Of a stretch of DNA of 64,000 bases, positions 39,569 through 51,293 are shown piece by piece. The notes beneath the pieces are model-generated. The model did no database searches. It worked only from the letters and a program-made list of their open reading frames with translations, and had not been told where the DNA came from. The stretch lies in the NCBI GenBank assembly GCA_036924285.1, contig JAYKYS010000006.1, forward strand, positions 24,836,001 to 24,900,000, read 5' to 3'. Each line of letters starts with the position of its first letter. Position 1 is the first letter of the stretch. A program made the translations under genes and the position numbers. Origin of the DNA: Asterella californica. Lineage: Eukaryota; Streptophyta; Marchantiopsida; Marchantiales; Aytoniaceae.

Positions 39569-42299
39569 TCCGACAAGTCCTAGCTTCAGGGGAGATGCAC
39601 TTTGCTCGACTTGACATGCTAAACAAAACTTCCTGCTGCGAATAAGTGGACATTGCTTGCCTTAGTGTTCTAACTCTTACTAGCGCATTCGAGCAGCTTT
39701 CTCAAGTTATTCTCCTAGAGGTCAAAGATCATTTCTCAAAGTCAGGACAATCAATTTTGTTCATGTAAAGTTATTGAAGTGCCACGAAGCACTCTTTGCA
39801 AGGGATCAAAGGAAGACCCCTGTTTTGCTGTGGGCTCAATGCTCCCTGCTTTGTGTGGTGTGGAATCATTACGTCGTCAGTCGCCATGTAACCAAGTGGG
39901 AAGGCTCCCTTGGATCCTGCAGAAGGTGATGGGACCCTGGACGGTCTTAGGAGGGAGCTGACTTAGAGAAGGTGTTCTGTTAGATCAAAGCAACCATCAC
40001 GGGGTTTTACTGTCACGTCGAATAAAGCCAAAGGTGATCAAAGGCGAGGGAGTTTTCAAGTTTGACAGTCAGGACGTGTAAGCAGCAAACAAACGACTGG
40101 GCGCTTTAACAATGCCCAGGGTAGAGGGGGAGATGTTCAGCAGCGGTAATAGGAATAAAATCCCGGCAATTGTCAGCAGGTATTGATGACAGTCGAAGAA
40201 TGAGTGGTACGCGAGCGGACTGCTTGCTTGAGACTTGCACTTCAGCCTCGAGAGCTTGATTTGGATGGGTACGTCGGGTCACACTTGAAGCGCTGTCTTT
40301 CTTGCTCAGAGGGCTGTCTTAAACGCGTATTCTGGTGTCAACAGTAAACAGGAGTCGAGTCCGTCATCATGGTGCACGCGGCCAAGGATTCATATGATGA
40401 GATAATGTATCAATACAACCTTTGGGCCATGTCTCGACCTATCCCGTTTTTCACTCCCGGACAGGGTTGATAGATGGTCTTCTGCTTTGGTTTGGGAAGG
40501 ACATACACACGTAGCAACCGAGACGTGTGTGCCGACATGTTCGAAGGAGGCTTTCCTTGTTTCTACGGTGGTCGTCTTCAGTAACAAACAGTGGGCAGAC
40601 GTTCCAGGAGACATCAGAACTCCGGACGTTCCAGGTATGGGAAATGTCAGGAGGGATGCTATGGAGAGGAGGGTGAGTCGAATTGCTCGAATTGCTGCAT
40701 ACTGGTTGTCAACTCCTGTATGTTAAGGGTTGTATGTTGTCCTCGTCATTCTGAATGTGAATCGGGTGGCTATTACGGTTGCTTGTCAGTGCGCGCTCTT
40801 TCCTTCTCGTTCCAGGAAACCGGATTGAAAGTTGAAATGTTCATTGCCGCATGCGTTCGCGAAGTTGAACATAATTGAAACGTTTCATCCCAAAGGTGTA
40901 TACGCTGCTGGGATTTTGACTTGAAAGACAAGTAATTTGAATACGGAGTACAGTGAGACTCTCTATGATGACGATCATCTGTTCGACCTCTTTTTGTTTT
41001 AAAATCCATACAGATTGGATCAGAATAAACAAAGACAACCCAGAAAATAAACGGAACGAGCACAGATTGATAAACAAAACGTAGAATAAAGAATTCAGTT
41101 CTGAGTCTGCAGAAAATGGGTCCAGCCAGTGGCATAAATGAGTTGTCTGTAAACTTGGAAGCGCTCTCTTCAGCTCTGGCTCGGCAGACTACCAACGCAA
41201 AGTTAACAAGAATGCTTCTATAGCTAGCTCACCAGCACGCGAGTCACAAGCAGGAATCAGACAAGAGATAACATTTGCAACCAAGGAATGTCAGAAAGCG
41301 TCAGCTTCTTTTGTTTAGATCTTCTTCTACATATATCGAACCCGAACGAGTTTTCATACTCTCTCAACAAGCATTGTCCATCGCAGAGAATCGCGTCGTT
41401 GATGGTTGTAGATTGGAAGAGAGATTTGAAGAGCAAATGTTTTTAACTAGCTTATAGAGAAACACTAAGGTATCATTTCGTAAGGCTTGTTAAGTAGATC
41501 AATTTTAGTTTCCAATCTTTGTAAACCACGCAAAGACAAAAGTATTATGGGAGTTATAGGATTGACATGTTGATAGGTCTGAGGAAAGATGTAGCCGGTG
41601 CTGATGTGGTGTTTATTATAAACTGCAGTGACCAAAGAAAGCCGACGTGACAACACTAACTGTGTTGAAATGTCGATACGATGTCTAGGTGGCATGAGAA
41701 TGATGTGGCTTTGGGTTCTATTGAGGAAACTGATTAGAGGATGTTGAGGTGGACGAATGGATGAAATGACAATTCATGTGTGCACTATGTGGCATGGTGC
41801 ATGGATGCATGCATGTGTGATAAGTTGCTAAAGTTCGAGCTGACAGTTGGTTCTAACATTATGAAAGCCACTACTATGAAGGTAGAAGGGGAGGACTTTT
41901 GGGGAAAAAGTCTTTAGATTCCAATTTTTGCTGGAAGAAGTAGTTTTTCGTTGGATCATTCTGGACCTTTGGGCGAAAAGAGCTTGCACGGTCACACAAG
42001 CTTCTCTTTAGCAAGGCACTTTCATAGAACTTTGACTGAAATCTCCTCTAGACAGCTCTGGTTTTTGGTTACAAAGAGTGTTTTTGAGAGCAATTAAAAT
42101 CGTTTCAGTGGGCACAACATACATTCGAAATTTATTGGTTTTTCTAAACTTTTAGCGATAGAGGTTGCGCATGTGGAGTCAAAGCTGACCTCTGATCCAC
42201 CATGACGTTATTTATATATGACTGTTAGTAACGATATTATTTCAAAGTTTTTTCAACGATCTTACCTCTGCTAACTAAGACTTGATAGCAGACTTTGAG
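39569..42299. other. Region downstream of the isomerase gene, no gene recognised
   Basis: It begins with the isomerase 3' UTR; an AATAAA at about 40021 is a possible poly-A signal. ORFs at 40487-40726 and 40591-40878 (plus) and 40773-41195 (minus) have no recognised motifs. The DNA stays GC-richer until about 41.4 kb, then becomes AT-rich. Confidence 0.4.
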
Positions 42300-42364
42300 A
42301 AATCTCCTTCCCAACAGAAACACGCTTGCGTACCGGTGCAAGCTTGTTGTTGGGAAGGAGATTT
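42300..42364. repeat. 65 bp hairpin, 17 bp perfect arms plus inner stem
   Basis: AAATCTCCTTCCCAACA (42300-42316) and TGTTGGGAAGGAGATTT (42348-42364) pair perfectly. Inside, GCTTGC (42324) and GCAAGC (42338) pair again. No ORF. Confidence 0.8.
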
Positions 42365-44383
42365 TCATGCTATTTTGATATGCTATAATTATCTATACGG
42401 ATCTCCGTTAAGATTAACTTGTTGATGGGTCTCTTGAGTGCATTTGCAAAATCCGGATATGGATCAAAGGTGAAGTAATTAAAGGGCTTCAAAGTCGATA
42501 CTTTTTCACGAATCTGGTTTTAAGATACACTCAGAAAATTTTGGAGTTTGAGATTTACCTTATCATAACTCTACCTCTAGACATCAGTTTAGAGGATTTG
42601 AGTTATGATTGGATAGTTGTTTTAGGGAGCTCCTGTCAATTTTGGATTTTGAGGAGGTTGTAAACTCCAAAATGATTGTAACTGCAATGTAAATAACAGA
42701 GAAGTTTGCATTTTAGAGGAATATTTTGCGTGTTTGAAGACATGTTTCTTTTACTTGTGAGACCTCCACAGCGAAGAAGCACATGTTTTCTCAAACACTT
42801 TTCACGTACTAGATGCATTATCATATAGTATATTATCGTATCTAGCGTGAAGTGTGTTTGGGATGATAACAAGTCCATAGTTATGAAAGAATAGAATAGA
42901 AAAGAAAAAGTTAAATATAAAATCAAAATCTAATTTATTAATATTGTTATTATTTTAATATGCATAGAATTTATAAAATTTAGAATTGTGGTGAACAGAT
43001 GAATTCATGAATCCAAAACTTACAAGTAAAATATTCGATTCATCCACATTATATCTGTGATGAGTTAGATGTTCTCTCTAAATTATTCTTTTGAATTTTT
43101 GAATTTTCTAGTATTTTTCTTATTATTTAAAAAATATATATAGATTTTATTATATTTTGATAATTTTTGATAATTTTTAATATAATTTAATAATATAATT
43201 TATTTTTAAGGTCTATATTACGCAGCACATGGTTCTGCAATAACGTTAGACTGTCTCTCCGAGATTAGTCTATGAATTCATGACGAGTGTTAAAGTAAAA
43301 TACCATAATCTCTACTTGAACTCAAAATGTCGTATTAAAACAATTTTGCAGAAGATAACTAATTACTTTTTGATCAAACAACCTATCAGATAATCAGATT
43401 TATCCTTGTTGACTAATACGTATCTAATTCAAATCAAAACTTACTGAAGATCCATTCGCATAAGATGCAACAACATGTGATTCTTGTACTCTTTCCAAAG
43501 AACAATTATTACAATTTCTAAAAGAATGTGAAGCATTATGTGAAAAACGAGTGCAAAACTTCATAAATTGTATCAGATCTTTGAGAATTTAAGATGTAGA
43601 GTTTATTTTAAGCTTAAGTTACAAATCGCATCTTATAATAAGATGCAAATACTATTGTAAATAATTATATATTAGGTATCTTAAAATGCAAATTCACTCT
43701 GTATCTTATATAAAGATGCACATTGTATCTTAGGTATGATCGTATTTACATATTAAATTTACAATAAAGATTGGAGCTTACATAATAAGATGTAAGATAT
43801 ATTTATGGATATATTTAATATATTTAAGATGCAAATGCATCTTAGATTTTGAACTAAGATAAATTTAAGATGTTGCTAGTATGATGTTATAAATTACAAG
43901 TTATGCAAATTACATCTTAATAGGTTATATCGTGGTACCAAGAAAATGTTTGCCTCTTTAGTGAACAAGTGCTAATAACAACTCGGTACTCTCTAATGAT
44001 TTCTTTTTTTCCAAATTTTATTCCTTAAGTTTCAAGAAGAAATGTCCGTAAGAGATTCCTAAAATAATAAGTTTTCATATATTAGTGTTACAATTTTTAC
44101 AAATGCATATGACTTTTGTCCAAAACATCACAGTTTCAACCATTCAGTAACCTATATATTTCTCTTCACTGAAATGATAATCACAAATCAATAAACAAAC
44201 TCATTATTGACAATATCGAATAAAAGTATTACATAATATCATCTCAAAAAGTGAGCAACCAATGGATATGATACAGATTGAGAATTCATTGGTTACTTGA
44301 CTATCTAGTACTGACAGCTCGACTTTACCAACGGAGCTAGGTCTTGCTTCATCTGTAGGTTCTAAATGAATCTGCTCAGATTT
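42365..44383. other. Gene-free AT-rich stretch with AAGATG motif cluster
   Basis: No gene recognised. Between about 43590 and 43925 the motif TAAGATG(C/T)A and its complement TGCATCTTA recur about a dozen times in both orientations. Confidence 0.45.
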
Positions 44384-46449
44384 CTATAAATCATTGATAT
44401 AATCAAAATCGTAGAACATGACGGTGTCTTCTCTCGTTGGTGCTGATACGTCGAAACTATGTTTTCTTCTTTTCTGAGTCTCTCCTTCTGCATCTGGAAG
44501 TAGCTTCATGTTGAAAACTCGAGAAAGAATATACATAAATAAATGACGATAGATCTCAACTGATATACAATGTCGGCTTGCTTGCAATTGCAAACTAATG
44601 TAGTGTATGATCTTGAACTTAGGTCCATCAACCAGTCTCCTTCCTTGGAGAAATAATTGATCAGACGAAAAATCACCAATTATGATTCATGATATACGTT
44701 TGCCGGTTTGAGTCGGAGAGGATCAACTTGTATGAACAAGCTGGAGCTAAAATTCTTGTCTCTTGATAATCAACACCGAAACCAAAATGAAGCATAAACA
44801 TCTTCCTATCCTTCGACCAAATGCTCGTCGTCCATTACTCTTGGTTCATCATAATGAGTGACCTACTGCAATTTTACAGTTTGTCTTCACTCGTACATCA
44901 GACATCAATCTACAACCCGCATCGCGTAACGCTTCAGCAACATCATTCGTCTATTGTAGACTACGGAATATAACCATCGTCCAATAGTCAGATGTAAACA
45001 ACTATGCAAATGGAAGAGCATCTCCATGATATCAGCTTTTGAAAAAACTTTGGAGTCATCGTGCATACAATGTTTCAACTGGAACCCATACGGAATATCT
45101 GCAGTTGCCAAGGTGAATGTCTGCTTCTAAACTGAAGTGGACATTTTCTGCACATCTACAAGATATACTTCCCAGTTGTAAGCAAAGTTTGCTCCTTCTT
45201 TACACCACGTCTGAAATACGTTTTTTCTTGATGAAATTGTCTCGTCACTCTTTCATCTCTTTGTACTCGCGAGCACGTTCCAAATAGTCTAGAAACTCTG
45301 GAGGAAGAATTTTCAACAAAGTTTTCATCTTTGATGGTGTCTTTTTCTGTCTGAGTTCAATTGGCTTCTCACGCAAAAAGATGTTTAGAAAAGACATTCA
45401 TATGAGATCGATCTTTCTAGAAAAGAAACAAAAAGATGAGTTAAATAGTTGGAACAAGAAAGTTGAAGCATGTTTGTCAGTGAACTCCATGGGCTGCACA
45501 ACATGAAATCATAAAACATCTTTCTAGAATGTAAAATTCCACGGGTTCTAAGAAACGTATCAAAAATTTATCATGCGATAAATTGTTGCAAGTATCGCAT
45601 CTCTCGCATTGTCTCTTCAAGCTCTAAGTCATTTTTCTTTGGTACTACGGTCGGAGTTTGCACAACTAGAGGTTGTGTAGCATGAACAATAGGAACTATC
45701 AGCCGAACAAATGATGTTGAAACAACTGATACAATCGTGACTGCAATCTGCATCGATCTTCTGATCATAACTTTCTCTCGTCTTCGTTCACGCATTGTAA
45801 AGAGATCAATGAATTCTTGGACTTTCTTCCAATCATTTGTAAGCTCTTCGTCCCCGTCCTTATCCTCGAGAAGCACTTCGAGCTTCTCTTGTAATTTCTC
45901 ATCAACAACCTGAAGGAATAATTCTGGCTTGTTAGGCTGCAATGTCAATTCCTCCATATGAGTTAACCGAGAAAATTGCTTCTCAAATTCTCTGAGCAAC
46001 TCTTAGGCATGTAAACTTTTGTTGGATCATTCGACCCATTCCAAGAATGACTTCTTGGTAACACGCCTTGAGTCCTCCAAGAAGTACTCCTCCCTCAATG
46101 CACGTGAGAACGTTTCTCAATCGTTACCAGAGTGTTTCTTCAAAGTCTTCATTTGATCACGAATCTCGGGCACCACAACTAGCTCAAGCATTTTGATCAT
46201 TTCGTCCTCTAGCACCCGATTCAACTCCATTTCTATAACATAATGCCTCAAGTAGTTGGAGACATTACTCTCATCAAATTGGTTGGTCTTGTCCACAACA
46301 GCTTGAAGTATCTTTGTCGCCAAGGTCTCCTTCAGTTCGTTTGCTTGCTGCTGCTTCATGAACAACATAAACGCATGAAACATGTATGATCTAATTGCAG
46401 CTCGACACTCTTCTTGAGCTGCTAGTTCCATCCCCCTTCTTGTCTCCAC
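44384..46449 (-). pseudogene. Second gag relic plus attached ORF fragments
   Basis: The ORF at 46449-46117 reads AIRSYMFHAFMLFMKQQQAN, VSNYLRHYVIEMELNRVLED and LELVVVPEIRDQMKTLKKHS. A TGA follows where Trp is expected, then in frame ETFSRALREEYFLEDSRRV and TKKSFLEWVE. The ORF at 45999-45571 continues: MLREFEKQFSRLTHMEELTL, KPELFLQVVDEKLQEKLEVL, and a charged ERRREK segment. The order (Y-LRxYxxEMEL, VPElRDQ, FSRALREE, FLEWVE, LLREF) parallels the gag at 20.2-21.1 kb, so the two are related families. Further minus ORFs at 45111-44905, 45398-45249 (LKILPPEFLDYLERAREYKE) and 44593-44384 look protein-like but I do not recognise them. No LTRs or pol found. Confidence 0.6.
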
Positions 46450-46999
46450 TCATGATTGCATTTTTGTTTCTAGAATTTATGACTTTCCAGCCCGGATCTT
46501 TCACGTCGAGTTCACCACTTGTTACATGACAAGACGAGAAAGGTGTATCCCGATAAACACTAGATATCTGGTTGTGAAAATGCGTGGGGTTGAGAAACAC
46601 TAAGAACTACGTACGAGTGCAAACTTCCAATCCAAATCTTACTTTTTGATGCTGTCAGTTATTCATATAGTTTATAAATAGACTCAATCGCTTCTAGTCT
46701 TTACACAAGTTTCTTAAATCATAATTTAACGCTATCATTGCGTAGTCCTCGAAAAGCTGAATCCAATGGCACCTAATATGTGTTGTGCTGACTCTAGTGA
46801 AAAAAAGTTACGTCACTTCTAAGATCACAACCTTCAAACTCCAAAACTCTCCAATCTATTTACCAAAATTTAAACTTGAAGTGCAAGACATGATTTTTCG
46901 AAAATCTTGTTCCGGAGTACCCAAAACATCACCAACAGAACTTCCTGCATGAAGTTATGACACCTCGAAGTATTATGTCAAAAAAACTCTAACAATACG
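46450..46999. other. Leader-like spacer
   Basis: Includes a minus ORF at 46600-46391 overlapping the gag start with no motif. Otherwise nothing recognised. Confidence 0.35.
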
Positions 47000-47775
47000 A
47001 AACTTGAACGAGAGTTCGCACCGTTTGTGTTAAACTTGAAACTCCACCCAAACTTCAAACCTCTCCAATATCCACACCTCTGTTCTAAATGGACTATTCT
47101 TGATCTCATTAGAAAGCTTTCAGAAAGCTCTTCCCGATGATACCACTCTTGCTTCTAACTGACTCGCACACAATAATTATAGCCGTTTAAAGTCTAAAGT
47201 TGGCTAGAGATTGAAAACTGTGCGAAAGCTCGCGTAGTTTTGGAACACTAACTAAAAGTGTAAGAGCTGCACGAGAGCTCGCACAATTTGATCGTATATC
47301 TAAACAAGTTATCGAAAACTTCAACTTGTAGTAAAGTCCTCCTTGTTGTTCTAAAACTAATGTTTTTAGTGTCACAAGAAAGCTCTTGAAAAGACCTTTG
47401 TAATGGTACGTAGCATACACGAGCCTTGTACAAATAGTTTTGTCTTTTCAAAGATTTCTGATCTCTTTGAGATCTAAATTGTGCGAGGGCTCGTGCACTT
47501 TTGAAGTCCTAGACCTTCCCAACACCTCCCTATGGTGCCCTCACATGGTTTTGCTGGAAAATTTAGAAAATCAGCCAAAAATTTCAAACGGCTGTTACTT
47601 TGTCTCTTTAAGTCCAATCTTTATGTTGTTGGTATCAATAAAATGGATTCGGAAAAATCTATCCACCGTTATCAAAAACTCTTGATTTTGACTTTTATAG
47701 CAATTTCTACGAGCGTTTAAAGTTAGTTGTGACCACCTACAACAAAAAAATGTGCAAGGTCTCGTGCAATTTTAG
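47000..47775. repeat. Degenerate repeats with a palindromic core
   Basis: The core TGYGCGAGRGCTCGYGCA, itself palindromic, recurs at about 47010, 47221, 47267, 47481 and 47750, each followed by an ATTTTG-like phrase and spaced mostly 210-270 bp apart. Examples: GTGCGAGGGCTCGTGCA and TGCACGAGAGCTCGCACA. The text between cores is only loosely conserved. ORFs in this stretch are incidental. Confidence 0.5.
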
Positions 47776-48509
47776 TGTCTATATCCGAAAATCACCAAAA
47801 TGTCCTCGACCCAATCTCCCAAGTCTCAAAAATCAAGGCAAAAAATTTGAAGAGCCTCTCGACTCGTAATCAAAATATTCAGACTAAATTCTAGAACCCT
47901 CAGCTTTTATAGTGTTTGCAAGCAAGGGTGTAAAATCAAGATGTGGTCTTCTGTGAATGCCATGTGTCCCTCATGTATGCTTGTCAATTGTTATGTGTGA
48001 TTGGTCACAAAATGACTCAAATGCACAATTTGACACATCATCTTTAATTACCAACTGAGTCCTAATACCTTGTCCGTGTCTCCATCCAGTCAGCATCTTG
48101 TCATATTAGCACTCTTTCGTGTCAAGATCACGGATGTGATGTCAGTCTGTCGGATGTCTCATTAGCATCGCGAAATCTGAAACCTTAAAAGTCAAAGTAT
48201 TGTACGTAACTCCGTTGTCTTAGCTCTGTTTGTGACAATAAAAATATCAATTTTGATCACTTCTACAAGGCTTATCTAATGATGTTTTCAGAAATATATT
48301 TTGAACAAGTTAAAAAAAATCTTCTCTAGAACTCCTAGTTTAACACTCTAGCTGGTCCATGACACGAAAACAGTTTCACCTTTTAGCATCCAAAGATGAT
48401 CAATTAAATCATTTTTCAGTTTGTAATGGTTTCCAGTATACTCTATAGACTCGGTTCCTTGCAGTAACTGTTAAAATGTCAACCCTTTTTCCAACTGAGT
48501 ATTATCTAT
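47776..48509. other. Gene-free spacer
   Basis: No gene recognised. It should contain the 3' end of the Harbinger relic, but I could not identify a terminal inverted repeat or TTA/TAA duplication. Confidence 0.35.
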
Positions 48510-49259
48510 CTATTCAAACAAATACTCTTGGTTCAGATTTTCGTCCCTCTCATCTTCTATGATCAGATTGTGTAGTATTATATAAGCCAGCATGATATCA
48601 CGAATGTTTTGGAGATCCCAGTGCCTACAAGGGTTCTGAATAATTTGAAACCGTGCTTGTAAAATTCCAGAGCAGCGCTCCACGTCCTTCCTACAAGCTT
48701 CTTCATTTTTGCAAACCAAGCTCGTTTTTCTCCTTGCGGTTCAGGTCTAGTCTGCACGAAGATTGATCACTTCAGGTAGATACCATCAGCTAGCAAGTAG
48801 TACGTAGTATAGACGTTGCCTCGGACTTGAAAACTCACTTCTTATGCATCACTAGACAGCAGGTTCCAAACAAGAGGGGAACGATCCAAGATAATGATAT
48901 CGTTGTTTGAACCTGACAACCCAAAATATACATTCCAATATCCAAAGAGACTGGTCTGCTATAGCTTCAAGAATGATTGATCGATGTTTATCCTTGTCTT
49001 GATAGTGACCATGCCAAGCTACAGGACAATTCTTCCACTCATAGTGTATATAATCAATGCTCGCAAACATGCCTGGAAATCCTAGACTACTATTCATGCT
49101 CAGGTTTCGCTTGATGTATTCTCGTGTAGGCTGACGTGGGTACTTGGATTCAAATATTTCTCGGATTACTGCACAAAACCTCTTCAAAGATTCCGTAGCA
49201 GTAGATTCAACTAATCGGCAATACTGGTCTGTTGCATATGCAGCAATACCGTAGGCTAA

Positions 49260-50199
49260 TGTAACACCTTTTGCTTTTTCCCCAAACCAGATGGCATTCG
49301 GGCAGTGATTAATCCAAAAGTGGTAGCTGCATGGTCATAAAGCAGGCTCAAGCAGGCAGATAAAAGAGTGTCGCGAGCCCTAAAGGGGCCATTCTCAGTT
49401 TCAGGTTTTGGGAGAAGAGCACTCTTGGAGGAGGAGAGAAGACTGTATTTCCAGAATAGAGTGATTGTATCTTGGAGTTCAGAAAACAGAGAGCATGCAA
49501 ATCTGATTACTTGGAGAGTAGACTTGGAGAGCAGATCTGGAGAGCAGACTTGGGGTGTTGATTAGATCGCTGACTTGGGGTCTGATCTGTTGAGTAACAA
49601 AAATCAGGGCGTTCAGAGTGAAATTAGGTTATCTGGTGAAGTCTTAGTTCTGGAGTTGCTGAGTAGTGAAGAATTGCCGGTCCAAGAGCGCTGCGTGACC
49701 TTGTCAGCAAGTACATGCCATGTAATGTATATGAGCCCGTGAATTCCTCCATTCTGATAAGTAGGCTTGAGTTGTGTGCCAAAACTGAGTTGGGCGCATC
49801 TGGTGTCGTGTTGACTTTATTTCGGTGTAATTGCTTTGCCTTCCTACTTCCTAGCATCTACTAGGTCTCCTAGTCTTGGCGGTTGCTCCTTGTGGGTCCT
49901 GGCATTCCGACTTGATCACCAGTAGCGGAAGCGCTGCCCAAATTTCATGCAACCCAGGTCTAGAATAGTTCCACCTGTATTTAGCAACCTAAGATTGACC
50001 AGAGACCTACAAAAGACTAGTTGGTTATTCGAAACCCGTTCAACAGTTATCAAATCCTCGGTGCTCATTAGCTGATAGTTTAACGAACTGGATCTGGAGA
50101 CACAAATAAAGTATACAGGTCTCTAGGGAGGTTCACGTTCGGCAGTTCATTGGTTAGAGGTTAAAGAATCTGTTCCGAGATCTGCGGAAGAACGTTACA
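49260..50199 (+). repeat. 5' LTR
   Basis: 940 bp, TGTAACACC..GAACGTTACA. Near-identical to 55431-56369. The short ORFs inside both LTRs are incidental. Confidence 0.92.
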
Positions 50200-50201
50200 G
50201 T

Positions 50202-50213
50202 TGGTATCAGAGC
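50202..50213 (+). promoter_or_regulatory. Primer-binding site, initiator tRNA-Met
   Basis: TGGTATCAGAGC begins three bases after the 5' LTR and is the standard complement of the 3' end of plant initiator tRNA-Met, which primes reverse transcription in most plant Ty3 and copia elements. Confidence 0.9.
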
Positions 50214-50249
50214 AGGCTCAAGTTGAGTCTTTGCTAAACACCATCGACA

Positions 50250-51293
50250 ATGGAGGCTGTGTCGACCGAGTTGGACGAGATGAAAGCATTGCTGAGAAAG
50301 TTGGAAGGCCGACTTGAGCAAGTAGAAGCTGAGAACAAGGTGCTTAAGGTGGATTTAACTCAAGCAAAAGCGACACAAGAGAAGGAAGCGGAGGTCCCTG
50401 TACTGCAAATCGAGCAAGTCAAGGATTTAGCACTACCAGGCGAAGAAGCAGTTGATATTGCTCAAGCAGATAAGAATGAAGATGGGTCACAGAAGGTGCA
50501 AGAGAATGTTGCAGAAGGCAGCTCGGCCAAAGAAGGGCACAAGCGGAAAGTGAAGTGGGCTGAACCAGCGACACCTTCAGCCTTCAACGGTGAGAAAAGC
50601 TTTTCCAGGTTTGAGTTATGGATTACTGAAATGGAGAACTACTTGGAGAATTTTGATGAGCGCAGTTGGTTCACCTATGCTGTTAGTAGACTGGAAGGAG
50701 AGGCTAAGGAATGGTATGGAGGTCAACAGAGGATGAGGAGTTTGAACGGTACGACTCCTATGTCCACTTGGCCGGAGCTGAAGGATGAACTCAAAAGACA
50801 TCTGGTACCGGTGGATGAAGCTACACAGTTTCGGCTGGAGCTCATTCATCTGAGACAGACAGGGAGTATCAGACAGTACCTCCAGCGATTTTCTGAGTTG
50901 GTTACTCGTTTGCACATGGTGGATCGCACAGACTTGCTGTTTCACTTGAAGAAAGGTCTGCATGGTTTCTATGCTAGTGTGTTTGATAGCTGGGTTATGT
51001 TTCACAAGTCCGAGGACATGCAAGACTTGTTTGCATTTCTGGAAGCAGCAGAGAACACTAGGGAACGTAATTACACCGTGCAGCCCTCCAAGTTTCAGCG
51101 TGGAACAAGTGGTGGCGAGCCTAGTAGAGGATTTTGGCGCAATCCTCAAGGACAGATAGCGTCCTCTCAGAGTAGAGGTGGTAGAGGACGTGGTGGTGGA
51201 AGATTTGGTGCAGCGGGAAGGAGGTTTCCTCGTGGATCTCAACAGCAAGGAGTTTCTCGTGGTCCTACTCAGACACAACCTACTGGATCCTAG
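50250..51293 (+). CDS. Gag polyprotein of the chromodomain element
   Basis: A 347-codon ORF starting 48 bases after the primer site. Residues about 1-60 form a coiled coil (ELDEMKALLRKLEGRLEQVE). Residues about 110-280 carry the retrotransposon gag domain (AFNGEKSFSRFELWITEMEN, YAVSRLEGEAKEWYGGQQRM, WPELKDELKRHLVPVDEATQ, LRQTGSIRQYLQRFSELVTR). The tail is Arg/Gly-rich (SRGGRGRGGGRFGAAGRR). It ends at a TAG; the zinc knuckle (CFRCGRDGHIAREC at 51380-51421) lies one frame away, so a frameshift near 51285 has cut it off the gag. It forms the element's virus-like particle. Confidence 0.85.
   Translation: MEAVSTELDEMKALLRKLEGRLEQVEAENKVLKVDLTQAKATQEKEAEVPVLQIEQVKDLALPGEEAVDIAQADKNEDGSQKVQENVAEGSSAKEGHKRKVKWAEPATPSAFNGEKSFSRFELWITEMENYLENFDERSWFTYAVSRLEGEAKEWYGGQQRMRSLNGTTPMSTWPELKDELKRHLVPVDEATQFRLELIHLRQTGSIRQYLQRFSELVTRLHMVDRTDLLFHLKKGLHGFYASVFDSWVMFHKSEDMQDLFAFLEAAENTRERNYTVQPSKFQRGTSGGEPSRGFWRNPQGQIASSQSRGGRGRGGGRFGAAGRRFPRGSQQQGVSRGPTQTQPTGS

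Noticed and set aside
40369..40470. A 33-residue plus ORF starting MVHAAKDSYDEIMYQYN
   Set aside because: It looks protein-like but is very short, has no recognised motif, and lies downstream of the isomerase where 3' UTR or spacer is expected.
49368..49565. 65-residue ORF repeated at 55539-55736
   Set aside because: It is present twice only because it lies in both LTRs; no motif and no reason to think it is translated.
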